Source of the DNA: Pleomorphomonas diazotrophica
GTDB taxonomy: Bacteria > Pseudomonadota > Alphaproteobacteria > Rhizobiales > Pleomorphomonadaceae
Length of the DNA: 64,000 nucleotides
Assembly: GCF_002844595.1 (NCBI RefSeq)
Contig: NZ_PJNW01000001.1
Location: forward strand, 124,001 to 188,000
Reading direction: 5' to 3'
Below, piece after piece: positions 56,713-64,000 of the stretch. The translations under genes were made by a program, and so were the position numbers. Within the stretch, counting starts at the first letter, position 1. Each line of letters starts with the position of its first letter. Under the pieces are notes generated by a model. That model was not told where the DNA came from. It made no database searches and saw nothing but the letters and a program-made list of their open reading frames with translations.

Positions 56713-57981
56713 TCAGTGCGACAGGAAAACGCCGCTGGTGGTGGTCGTGGTCGTCGTCGAGCCGTTGGAAATGGCCGTCACGTCGGGGGCGAGGTTCCAG
56801 CTGGTCTGGTTGAGGATCAGCGAGTCGGCGACGATGGTGACTTTGTCGAGCGACGCCGTCATGCCGGAGTTCATGGTGAGCTGGCGGCTTGGCAGGTGAA
56901 TGAGCCCGGTAAGCTCGTGGCCTGGGCTGTCGTTCCACGGCCACTGCGTGACGTTGGCGTTGGCGGTGGTCTCGTAGATCAGGACGTTGGCATAGGGGCC
57001 GCTGGTCGGTGCCTTGAGGTAGGTGCCGGCGCCCGAGTTGAACTGGAACTTCGAGGTGTCGGCGAAATAGAAGGTGACGCCGGTGCCCCTCAGCGTCCCC
57101 TGGATGTTCCAGTCGCCCCCCTTGATGATGTAGAGGCCCGGATTGAATGTTGCGACGGTCTGGGAGCTGTTGAAGTTGACGCCGCCGCAATGCACGCCCG
57201 GCTCGAAGGTGTAGGTGGCGGCATCGATGTTGCGACCGTTGTAGTTACAGGCGCCTGCCGTGACGGCTGGCAGCGTCGCGGCGTAGGGATCGCTTGCCGG
57301 CGAGCACCCCTTTTCGAGATTGGGATGCGTGCCGCCGTTGTCGATGATGCTACTGCTCTTGATGCAGATCTTCTTCGAGTTGATCGTCGTGCCGCCGTTG
57401 AAGATGGCTGCGCTACCGGCGTTCGACTGCACGTGAATCTCGCAGTTCGGTGCATTCACGGTGGCGCCCGAGTTGACGAGCAGCGCCTGGGAGTTCTTCG
57501 AGACGAGAAGGATGCACACGCTGCCGGCAGGCGTGGTGGTGGACGCGGTCTTGGGCGTTGCCTTGGCGGTGACGCCGACGGACATGTCGTTCTTGCCAAT
57601 GATGCCCATGAAGGACAGCGGTACGGTGATGGTCGCCGAACCGGATGTGCTGCCGTCACTGTTGCGGATGAAGCTGGAGCTGAGGTTTTCCTCGGCAACG
57701 CCGGTGTCGGAGAGGTTGGCCGCGAGGGTGGCCCGGCCGGTCTCGACATAGCCCGAACCGGTTGTCAGGGCCGCGCGGATGGTGGCCTGGTCGAGAGCCC
57801 CTTGAAGTATCTCTCGGGCTCGCAAGACCTGGGCGAGATCGACGGCGGCACCAACGGCCACAATCAGCGCGACGAGAGCGACCGCCATGACGACGCCGAT
57901 CGAGCCGCGAACATCCGCCAGGAACCCTCGCAGATCGCGAAGCATACCAGAGCGCCCGAACGTATGGTGGCCAGACATCAT
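56713..57981 (-). CDS. TadG-like pilus-assembly family protein
   Basis: 422 residues. One membrane helix near the N-terminus (about 26-48, GVVMAVALVALIVAVGAAVD) preceded by a basic/Gly segment, as in the TadE/TadG pseudopilin-like family; REILQGALDQATIRAAL follows it, typical of the putative Flp pilus-assembly TadG N-terminal domain. The rest (about 60-422) is an extracytoplasmic, Asn/Thr/Ser/Gly-rich beta-repeat-like region with three pairs of Cys and a poly-Thr run near the end (STTTTTTTSG). Usual partners (cpaB, cpaC, tadA, tadB) are absent here, so it is an orphan copy. The segments NSGATVNAPNCEIHVQSNAG and NGGTTINSKKICIKSS look like parallel-beta-helix repeats. Role unknown. Confidence 0.75.
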   Translation of the reverse strand: MMSGHHTFGRSGMLRDLRGFLADVRGSIGVVMAVALVALIVAVGAAVDLAQVLRAREILQGALDQATIRAALTTGSGYVETGRATLAANLSDTGVAEENLSSSFIRNSDGSTSGSATITVPLSFMGIIGKNDMSVGVTAKATPKTASTTTPAGSVCILLVSKNSQALLVNSGATVNAPNCEIHVQSNAGSAAIFNGGTTINSKKICIKSSSIIDNGGTHPNLEKGCSPASDPYAATLPAVTAGACNYNGRNIDAATYTFEPGVHCGGVNFNSSQTVATFNPGLYIIKGGDWNIQGTLRGTGVTFYFADTSKFQFNSGAGTYLKAPTSGPYANVLIYETTANANVTQWPWNDSPGHELTGLIHLPSRQLTMNSGMTASLDKVTIVADSLILNQTSWNLAPDVTAISNGSTTTTTTTSGVFLSH

Positions 57982-58014
57982 TCTACCTCATACCGTTCCG
58001 GATGGCGAAGCCCA

Positions 58015-58062
58015 GAGCCTTCGCCGACCAAATTGAAACACTTGGTCGTCCAGCGAAGGCTC
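58015..58062. repeat. Long inverted repeat upstream of the TadG-like gene
   Basis: Left arm 58015-58031 (GAGCCTTCGC then CGACCAA) pairs with TTGGTCG (58042-58048) and GCGAAGGCTC (58053-58062), a 17-bp stem with one 4-base bulge and a 10-base loop. First of two such structures in a row. Confidence 0.75.
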
Positions 58063-58071
58063 CAGATCATT

Positions 58072-58126
58072 TGCCGGAGCACCCGCCGATCAGGTTGAGT
58101 CAACCTGATCGGCGGGTGCTCTGGCG
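58072..58126. repeat. Near-perfect 55-bp palindrome (22-bp exact arms)
   Basis: Arms 58077-58098 and 58100-58121 are exact reverse complements around a single G; the pairing extends outward by five more pairs with two G-T wobbles. The core CGATCAGGTTGA/TCAACCTGATCG resembles palindromes I associate with rhizobial extragenic repeats. The whole gap 57982-58399 is 418 bases and contains, besides these two repeats, only the panC leader. Confidence 0.8.
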
Positions 58127-58399
58127 TCGCGATCCCGCGAGTATCGTTGCATGTCCCGGGGCTAAACCCGCGCGGACAAGCCGTTTGTGCAACCTTGAAC
58201 GTTACGAGATGAATAATTCACTGCCATGCAGCTGAAAAAACTGCACAATCACGACTAAATATGTGGCGTCCGGCTCCGTTGCGCGGGTGGGGCTGCGGCT
58301 CGCTGGCCGGCTTTTCGGCAGCCTGCCCAATTCTTGGGTGACAAAGCGTTTTTTGCGGCAGTAAAAGGGCGCACCAAGCGAAGGCCGCCGGAGGGAAGA

Positions 58400-59260
58400 T
58401 TGCCGCTCGAAACCGTGACAAAGATTGCCGAACTCCGTGAGCGACTGAGGCCGGTGCGGCAGGCGGGGCAGAGCATCGGTCTGGTACCGACCATGGGGTA
58501 TCTGCATCGCGGCCACGCCGCCCTGGTCGATCGGGCTCGGGCCGAGAACGACGTCGTTGTGGTGTCGGTTTTCGTCAATCCGTTGCAGTTCGGTCCGAAG
58601 GAAGACTTCGCCAGTTACCCGCGTGACCTCGATGCCGATCGCAAGCTGCTCGCCGAGCACGGCGCCGACATCGTCTTTGCGCCGTCGGTCGAGGAGATGT
58701 ATCCGCGGCCGATCACCACCCATATCGAGGTCGAGGAGCTGTCGGTCCGCCTGGAAGGCGAGCGCCGGCCGGGCCATTTCCGCGGCGTTGCCACGGTGGT
58801 TGGCAAGCTGTTCAATATCGCTCTGCCGGACCGCGCCTATTTCGGCGAGAAGGACTATCAGCAGCTTCAGGTGATCCGTCGCATGGTCGCGGATCTGTCC
58901 TTTCCGCTGGAGATCGTCGGCGTGCCGACCGTGCGCGATGTGGACGGCGTCGCACTGTCCTCGCGCAATGTCTATCTGTCGCCGGTCGAGCGCGCCGCGG
59001 CGCCGGTACTCAGCCGGTCGCTGGCAGCGGCAGCCGATGCGATCGGTGGCGGAACCGTCGATCCCCAGGACATCGAGGCGGTCGTTCGAGGCGTCCTGGC
59101 TGACGAACCGCTCGCCGCGCCGGATCTCGTCGCCGTCGCCGCAGCCGACACGCTCGAGCCGATCGACCCGAAGGCCCCGCCGCCGTCGATCGCGTTGATG
59201 CTCGCCGTTCGCATCGGCCGCACGCGCCTTCTTGATCAGCGTGTCGTCGCCGTTCCCTGA
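58400..59260 (+). CDS. panC: Pantothenate synthetase
   Basis: 286 residues from a TTG at 58400 with a very strong GGAGG site; family size is about 280-290. The frame is open to 58334 but without a site. LVPTMGYLHRGHAALV (about 27-42, HxGH motif), VFVNPLQFGPKEDFASYPR, RPGHFRGVATVVGKLFNIAL, FGEKDYQQLQVIRRMV, SSRNVYLS. Joins pantoate and beta-alanine with ATP to make pantothenate for CoA. The usual partner panB lies 36 bases downstream. A TTG start is worth noting and is likely a rate-limiting feature. Confidence 0.95.
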   Translation: MPLETVTKIAELRERLRPVRQAGQSIGLVPTMGYLHRGHAALVDRARAENDVVVVSVFVNPLQFGPKEDFASYPRDLDADRKLLAEHGADIVFAPSVEEMYPRPITTHIEVEELSVRLEGERRPGHFRGVATVVGKLFNIALPDRAYFGEKDYQQLQVIRRMVADLSFPLEIVGVPTVRDVDGVALSSRNVYLSPVERAAAPVLSRSLAAAADAIGGGTVDPQDIEAVVRGVLADEPLAAPDLVAVAAADTLEPIDPKAPPPSIALMLAVRIGRTRLLDQRVVAVP

Positions 59261-59296
59261 AGACTGCAACCCGGACCCTGTCCCGGAGGTTTTGAG

Positions 59297-60118
59297 ATGA
59301 GTGCTCCCGTCCGCTCCCGTCGCACCTCGGTCGCCGACATCAAGGCGCTGAAGGGCGTGCGCCCCATCGTCAGCCTCACGGCCTACACCGCGCCGATGGC
59401 GGCGCTGCTCGACCCGCATGTCGATTTTCTGCTGATCGGAGACTCGCTCGGCATGGTGGTCTACGGGTTCGAGACCACGCTGCCGGTGACGCTCGACCTG
59501 ATGATCGCCCACGGCGCAGCGGTGGTACGCGGGTCGACCACCTCGCTGGTGATCGTTGACATGCCCTTCGGCTCGTATCAGGAAGGGCGCGAACAGGCTT
59601 TCCGGTCGGCCTCACGCGTCCTCGCGGAGACCGGCGCCCAGGCGGTGAAGCTCGAAGGGGGCGAGGAGATGGGCGAGACCATCCGCTTCCTCACCGAGCG
59701 TGGCGTGCCAGTGCTCGGTCACATCGGCCTGACGCCGCAAATGGTCAACGTCTACGGCGGCTACAAGACCCAAGGCCGCAACCAGTTCCAGGCTGCCAAG
59801 ATCAAGGCGGACGCCCGCGCCGTGGCCGAAGCCGGTGCCTTCGGTTTCGTGCTCGAGGGAACCATGGAGCCGCTCGCCCGCGAGATCACCGCCGAGTCGC
59901 CCATTCCGGTCATCGGCATCGGCGCCTCGCCTCACTGCGACGGCCAGATCCTGGTGAGCGAGGACATGCTCGGCCTTTACAACGAGTTCATCCCGCGCCA
60001 CGTAAAGCGCTTCGCCGACCTCGGCGCCGAAGTCTCGAAGGCCGCCGCCGCCTATGCGGAAGAGGTCAAGGCGCGCAGCTTCCCCGGCCTTGAACACACC
60101 TTCCAGCCCAAGGCCTGA
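59297..60118 (+). CDS. panB: 3-methyl-2-oxobutanoate hydroxymethyltransferase
   Basis: 273 residues. [88 protein letters not shown]. First step of pantothenate synthesis: transfers a hydroxymethyl group from methylene-tetrahydrofolate to 2-oxoisovalerate. Start has GGAGG. Same operon as panC. Confidence 0.97.
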   Translation: MSAPVRSRRTSVADIKALKGVRPIVSLTAYTAPMAALLDPHVDFLLIGDSLGMVVYGFETTLPVTLDLMIAHGAAVVRGSTTSLVIVDMPFGSYQEGREQAFRSASRVLAETGAQAVKLEGGEEMGETIRFLTERGVPVLGHIGLTPQMVNVYGGYKTQGRNQFQAAKIKADARAVAEAGAFGFVLEGTMEPLAREITAESPIPVIGIGASPHCDGQILVSEDMLGLYNEFIPRHVKRFADLGAEVSKAAAAYAEEVKARSFPGLEHTFQPKA

Positions 60119-60141
60119 GCCCGATTGGACCAAGTGATGAG

Positions 60142-60159
60142 CGGTGGCGCTCGCCACCG
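60142..60159 (+). terminator. Hairpin after panB
   Basis: Perfect 8-bp stem CGGTGGCG/CGCCACCG around CT, 23 bases after the stop. No T-run follows. Confidence 0.45.
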
Positions 60160-60695
60160 AGGTCGGTTGGCGTTCCCGCGTCGGTGATCATCGGCCCGTC
60201 GTGCAAGAGTGCGGCGCGTATGATTTCACTGCGATGAAAGAACATCGGCGTCTACGTGGAAACACGTGGCGCCATGGGCGGCTTTTTCATGAAATCGCGA
60301 GCGAAATTTTCGCGCCCGGACGAATACGTCCGTCAGTTCTTCTTAAGTAACCTGAGGCTTGAGCAAAAAATAACCTGTTTGCTTATTTCGTAGGCGCTGT
60401 TTCGATTATCAATTGCGCATGTGTAGTTTGTGGTCATTTCAAGGCGCTTTGCGATTGACCATCGGCATAATTTGTAATCTAGTGACCGAGGAGCCCGCCG
60501 GTTCGGCGGGTGTGGAGCGACTGTCACTGGTTTCTATCCTTCGGCCTCGTTTCGATGGGTTGGGCTGTGGAAGTTGCTTCAAAATCGAGGCTCGGCGGAT
60601 TGGGGTGCTTCGGCGCTCCGACGATCGGAGCGGGTGTCGACAACAAACAAGAGCACCCACGCGCCGGGTTTCGTTGGTCATCAGGGGAGACATTC
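60160..60695 (+). promoter_or_regulatory. Upstream region and structured leader of aapJ
   Basis: No gene seen. The AT-rich part around 60340-60480 probably holds the promoter. Two perfect hairpins follow: CCCGCCG/CGGCGGG with a GTT loop (60494-60510) and CGCTCCGA/TCGGAGCG with a CGA loop (60614-60632). The ribosome-binding site GGGGAGA ends 6 bases before the ATG. Long leaders of amino-acid uptake messages are common targets of small RNAs in rhizobia. Confidence 0.45.
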
Positions 60696-61727
60696 ATGCG
60701 TTCCAACACACTCAAGACTTTGCTGCTCGGTGCCGCTTTCGTGGGAGCCGGCGCTGTCGCCGCTTCGGCCGGTACCCTTGACGAGGTCAAGGCCAAGGGC
60801 TTCGTGCAGTGCGGCGTCAACGGCGCCGGTCTTGCCGGCTTTGGCGCGCCGGACGATGCCGGCAACTGGACGGGCCTCGATGTCGATGCCTGCCGCGCCG
60901 TCGCCGCTGCCGTCTTCGGCGATCCGTCCAAGGTGAAGTTCACCGGCCTCTCCGCCAAGGAGCGCTTCACGGCCCTGCAGTCGAAGGAAATCGACATGCT
61001 GGCCCGCAACTCGACCAACACGATGAGCCGCGACACGCAGCTCGGCATTACCTTCACCGGCACCAATTACTACGACGGTCAGGGCTTCATGGTGAAGAAG
61101 GCGCTGGGCGTTTCCTCGGCCAAGGATCTCAATGGCGCTTCGGTTTGCGTGCAGTCCGGCACCACCACCGAGCTGAACCTTGCCGACTACTTCAAGTCCA
61201 ATGGCATGACCTTCAATGCCGTGGTCTTCGAGAAGCAGGAAGAGGCTGATGCCGCCTATGACGCCGGCCGCTGCGACGCCTACACCACCGACGCTTCGGG
61301 CCTCTATTCGATCCGCCTGAAGATGACCAATCCGGATGACAGCATCGTGCTGCCGGAGATCATCTCCAAGGAGCCGCTCGGGCCGGCCGTCCGCCAGGGC
61401 GACGACCAGTGGGAGTCGATCGTCCGCTGGACCCACTATGCCATGCTGATCGCCGAGGAGTTTGGGGTGACGCAGGCCAACGTCGATGAGATGAAGAAGT
61501 CCGAGAATCCGGAAGTGCAGCGCCTGCTCGGCGTTGGCGAGGGCGTCGACTTCGGTACGCCGATCGGTCTCAACAAGGACTGGGCCTACAACGTCATCAA
61601 GGGCGTCGGCAACTACGGCGAATCCTTCGAGCGTAACGTCGGCGAGGGCTCGCCGCTCAAGATCGCTCGCGGTCTCAATGCGCTGTGGTCGAAGGGCGGT
61701 CTGCAATACGCCCCGCCGATCCGCTGA
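60696..61727 (+). CDS. aapJ: General L-amino acid ABC transporter substrate-binding protein
   Basis: 343 residues from the ATG at 60696. Sec signal peptide (about 1-25, cleaved after ASAG-like site). TLDEVKAKGFVQCGVNGAGL is the typical mature start; WTGLDVDACRAVAAAVFGD, FTALQSKEIDMLARNSTNTM and GTTTELNLADYF are further AapJ/BztA-type stretches. A broad-specificity periplasmic receptor for L-amino acids, feeding AapQ and AapM. First gene of aapJQMP. Confidence 0.94.
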   Translation: MRSNTLKTLLLGAAFVGAGAVAASAGTLDEVKAKGFVQCGVNGAGLAGFGAPDDAGNWTGLDVDACRAVAAAVFGDPSKVKFTGLSAKERFTALQSKEIDMLARNSTNTMSRDTQLGITFTGTNYYDGQGFMVKKALGVSSAKDLNGASVCVQSGTTTELNLADYFKSNGMTFNAVVFEKQEEADAAYDAGRCDAYTTDASGLYSIRLKMTNPDDSIVLPEIISKEPLGPAVRQGDDQWESIVRWTHYAMLIAEEFGVTQANVDEMKKSENPEVQRLLGVGEGVDFGTPIGLNKDWAYNVIKGVGNYGESFERNVGEGSPLKIARGLNALWSKGGLQYAPPIR

Positions 61728-61740
61728 TCGAACAGGCGAG

Positions 61741-61808
61741 GGAGGCGCTCTGAGCGGGCGCTTCCTGTCTTTCGGACCTGATGGGATGCGTCGGCTCCAG
61801 TCGCATCC
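61741..61808 (+). repeat. Intercistronic hairpins between aapJ and aapQ
   Basis: GGAGGCGC/GCGCTTCC (61741-61748 with 61758-61765, one G-T pair) and GGATGCG/CGCATCC (61784-61790 with 61802-61808). They sit in the 226-base gap after the binding-protein gene and likely stabilise the aapJ message relative to the permease genes. Confidence 0.55.
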
Positions 61809-61953
61809 GGCCTGGGCGAGCGTCCGGCCGGCCATGGTGACATGCCCGAACGGTCCGGTACCCGGCAAGTGCGGCGCGCCGCGCCGGCGGCGCTCCCTTC
61901 TTGTGACAGAACGTGCTTTCGGCGCCCCTTGGCGCCCTCTCTCGAGGCCTGAC

Positions 61954-63153
61954 ATGACGCTCCGAGACAAGACGGCTGACGAGACGCCTCGATCCTGGCT
62001 TCGCGCTGTCCTCTATGACGCCACCATCCGCGGCTGGGTATTCCAAGGCCTGGTTCTGCTCTTCATTATCCTGTTCGCCCTCTGGGTCATCCACAACACC
62101 GCCGCCAATCTGCGCGCTGCCAACATCCCGTTCGGATTCGACTTCCTCAACATGCGGGCCGGCTTCGACATCTCGCAGAAGCCGATCGACTACACGCTGG
62201 ATTCCTCGCACGCCCAGGCCTTCAAGGTCGGTCTTCTCAACACGATCATCGTGTCGGTGCTCGGCATCATCCTGGCGACGATCATCGGTTTCATCGTCGG
62301 CATATCCAGGCTGTCCAGCAACTGGCTGCTGGCGAGAGCTGCCACGGTCTATGTCGAAACGCTGCGCAACATCCCGCTGCTGCTGCAACTCCTGTTCTGG
62401 TACAAGGCGGTGCTGTCGGTGCTTCCCGGCCCGCGCCAGGGCCTGATGCTGCCTTTCTCGATCAATCTCTCCAATCGCGGCCTGACCATGCCGCGGCCGA
62501 TCGTCGGCGAAGGCTTCGGCCTGGTCATGTGGGCTTTGCTGGTCGCGGTGGTGGCCGCATGGGCTCTGGCCCGCTGGGCAAGACGCCGGCAGGCCGCCAC
62601 CGGCCAGTCGTTCCCCGTCATCCGCGCCTCGCTCGGCATCGTCATCGGCCTGCCGCTGGTGGTTTTTCTCATCCTTGGCGCGCCGCTCACCTTTGAGCTG
62701 CCGGAACTCAAGGGCTTCAATTTCGTCGGCGGCATGGTCGTCCACCCCGAACTGACCGCCATGCTGCTCGGTATCTCGCTCTACACGGCGACATTCATTG
62801 CCGAAACGGTGCGAGCCGGCATCCTCGCGGTTTCCTCTGGGCAGAGCGAGGCCGCCTTCTCGCTCGGTCTGCGGCCGAGCCAGACCATGCGCCTCATCGT
62901 CGTGCCGCAGGCGATGCGGGTCATCATTCCGCCGCTCACCAGCCAGTATCTCAACCTCACCAAGAACTCGTCGCTGGCGCTGGCCATCGGCTATCCGGAT
63001 CTGGTGGCGGTGTTTGCCGGCTCCACGCTCAACATCACCGGCCACGCCATCGAGGTCATCGCCATCACCATGGCGGTCTATCTCGCCCTGAGCCTCATCA
63101 CCGCTGCGCTGATGAACTGGTTCAACGCCCGCGTGGCGCTGGTCGAACGCTGA
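61954..63153 (+). CDS. aapQ: General L-amino acid ABC transporter permease AapQ
   Basis: 399 residues from the ATG at 61954. Early helix (about 28-48), periplasmic insertion with AANIPFGFDFLNMRAGFDIS, then the His/Glu/polar amino-acid permease core. FIAETVRAGILAVSSGQSEA with the nearby LGLRPSQTMRLIVVPQAMRV forms the ATPase-contact loop (about 283-320). AapQ is longer than typical permeases of the class (about 220-250 residues) because of added helices in the middle; this matches. Start lacks a strong ribosome-binding site, possibly coupled to low expression. Confidence 0.93.
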   Translation: MTLRDKTADETPRSWLRAVLYDATIRGWVFQGLVLLFIILFALWVIHNTAANLRAANIPFGFDFLNMRAGFDISQKPIDYTLDSSHAQAFKVGLLNTIIVSVLGIILATIIGFIVGISRLSSNWLLARAATVYVETLRNIPLLLQLLFWYKAVLSVLPGPRQGLMLPFSINLSNRGLTMPRPIVGEGFGLVMWALLVAVVAAWALARWARRRQAATGQSFPVIRASLGIVIGLPLVVFLILGAPLTFELPELKGFNFVGGMVVHPELTAMLLGISLYTATFIAETVRAGILAVSSGQSEAAFSLGLRPSQTMRLIVVPQAMRVIIPPLTSQYLNLTKNSSLALAIGYPDLVAVFAGSTLNITGHAIEVIAITMAVYLALSLITAALMNWFNARVALVER

Positions 63154-63162
63154 GGATCGGTT

Positions 63163-64000
63163 ATGAGCCGCATCGAAACCGATACCGTCTTTGTCCGCCG
63201 TGACTTCCTGGAGCCCGAGGCGCCGCCGCCCTCGCTGGGCGGCATTCCGGGCTGGGTCCGAAAGAACCTGTTCTCCTCACCCTTCAACATCGCCATCAGC
63301 CTGTCGATGCTGCTGCTGCTGGCCTGGGCGCTGCCGCCACTCATCCGCTGGCTGTTCATCGACGCGGTATGGACCGGCACCAACCGTGAGGCCTGTCTGC
63401 CCAAGAACGGCGAAACGGTGGGGGCCTGCTGGGCCTTCGTCAACGCCAAGCTGGCGCAGTTTACCTTCGGCTCCTATCCGGCCGATCAGCGCTGGCGGCC
63501 GTCGCTGGTGATGATCGTCTTCTTCGTGGGCCTCGCCTGGGTGGCTATCCCCAGGATGCCTTGGCGGCGGCAGGCCGTCTGGCTGATGCTGACCGCCTTC
63601 CCGGTGGCCACCTTCTGGCTGCTCTACGGCGGTCTCGGACTGCCGATCGTCGAGACGTCCAACTGGGGCGGTCTGCTGGTGACGCTGGTCGTGGCGATCA
63701 CCGGCATCGTCGCGTCCTTGCCGCTCGGCATTCTCCTGGCGCTCGGCCGGCGCTCGAAGCTGCCTTTCATCAAGATCGTTTCGGTGGTGTTCATCGAGGT
63801 GTGGCGCGGCGTTCCGCTCATCACCGTGCTGTTCATGGCCTCGGTGATGCTGCCGCTGTTCCTGCCGACCGGCGTCAACTTCGACAAGCTCTTGCGCGCG
63901 CTGATCGGCGTCGCCCTGTTCACCGGCGCCTACATGGCCGAAACCATCCGCGGCGGCCTGCAGGCCATTCCGAAGGGGCAGTTTGAAGGGGCCGCCTCGC
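63163..64000 (+). CDS. aapM: General L-amino acid ABC transporter permease AapM, 5' part
   Basis: Runs off the right edge; 279 residues visible. Start at 63163 has GAGGA 7 bases upstream, 9 bases after the aapQ stop. Early part: NLFSSPFNIAISLSMLLLLA helix, then a periplasmic loop with two Cys (TNREACLPKNGETVGACWAF), then the permease core beginning NWGGLLVTLVVAITGIVASL. The last visible residues MAETIRGGLQAIPKGQFEGA are the start of the ATPase-contact loop. aapP (ATPase) should follow outside the window. Confidence 0.93.
   Translation, partial: MSRIETDTVFVRRDFLEPEAPPPSLGGIPGWVRKNLFSSPFNIAISLSMLLLLAWALPPLIRWLFIDAVWTGTNREACLPKNGETVGACWAFVNAKLAQFTFGSYPADQRWRPSLVMIVFFVGLAWVAIPRMPWRRQAVWLMLTAFPVATFWLLYGGLGLPIVETSNWGGLLVTLVVAITGIVASLPLGILLALGRRSKLPFIKIVSVVFIEVWRGVPLITVLFMASVMLPLFLPTGVNFDKLLRALIGVALFTGAYMAETIRGGLQAIPKGQFEGAAS

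Overview
The window is ordinary chromosomal DNA of a GC-rich alphaproteobacterium, most likely Hyphomicrobiales (Rhizobiales). Grounds: rhizobial-type agl sugar-uptake and aap amino-acid-uptake operons, an alphaproteobacterial short ProS, rplM-rpsI, lolCD, hfq-hflX, glgC-glgA-glgX-pgm, a B12-dependent NrdJ, paired Ku proteins with LigD, and intergenic palindromes of the kind scattered through rhizobial genomes. A Pleomorphomonas-like genus is possible (GTP-type PEP carboxykinase, tryptophanase), but the genus is a guess. No rRNA, tRNA, CRISPR array, IS element, prophage or plasmid function was recognised.

Layout. 1-1.5 kb: 3' end of nrdJ. 1.9-6.1 kb: non-homologous end joining (ku, ligD, second ku), with a general-stress-sigma-like promoter match before each ku. 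6.1-8.8 kb: copper block (CopC/CopD fusion, YcnI, DUF2946). 8.9-11 kb: membrane proteins including a SatP-type acetate carrier. 11.1-15.1 kb: sulfide/persulfide module (a four-domain CoA-disulfide reductase/rhodanese/TusA/DsrE fusion, then sulfide:quinone reductase). 15.2-19.3 kb: tryptophan catabolism (permease, tryptophanase, divergent YheO-type regulator). 19.3-27.2 kb: agl-type ABC importer with LacI regulator and a sucrose phosphorylase. 27.8-32.7 kb: an unknown protein, an MFS exporter with divergent LysR regulator, an ABC-F ATPase. 33.3-35.2 kb: GTP-dependent PEP carboxykinase. 35.3-43.8 kb: housekeeping (cfa, SpoU methyltransferase, DUF423, fabD, rplM-rpsI, pirin, proS) with several unexplained structured intergenic regions. 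44-49.6 kb: lolCD, dat, hfq, hflX, L,D-transpeptidase. 49.8-56.6 kb: glycogen genes. 56.7-58 kb: lone TadG-like protein. 58.4-60.1 kb: panC-panB. 60.7-64 kb: aapJ-aapQ-aapM, cut by the window end.

How the genes fit together. Sucrose or a related glucoside would enter through AglEFGK and be split by phosphorolysis to glucose-1-phosphate. That is the shared currency of Pgm and GlgC/GlgA/GlgX 30 kb away, so uptake, storage and glycolysis can be linked without spending ATP on the glucosyl unit. SQR and the multidomain persulfide enzyme would oxidise sulfide and process the resulting sulfane sulfur. The most interesting unexplained signals are non-coding: a candidate small RNA between pirin and proS, a 26-bp perfect palindrome and multi-hairpin leader before rplM, two back-to-back long inverted repeats before panC, and the matched GGAAC-N18-GTT promoter motifs. 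I saw no convincing wholly new multi-gene system.
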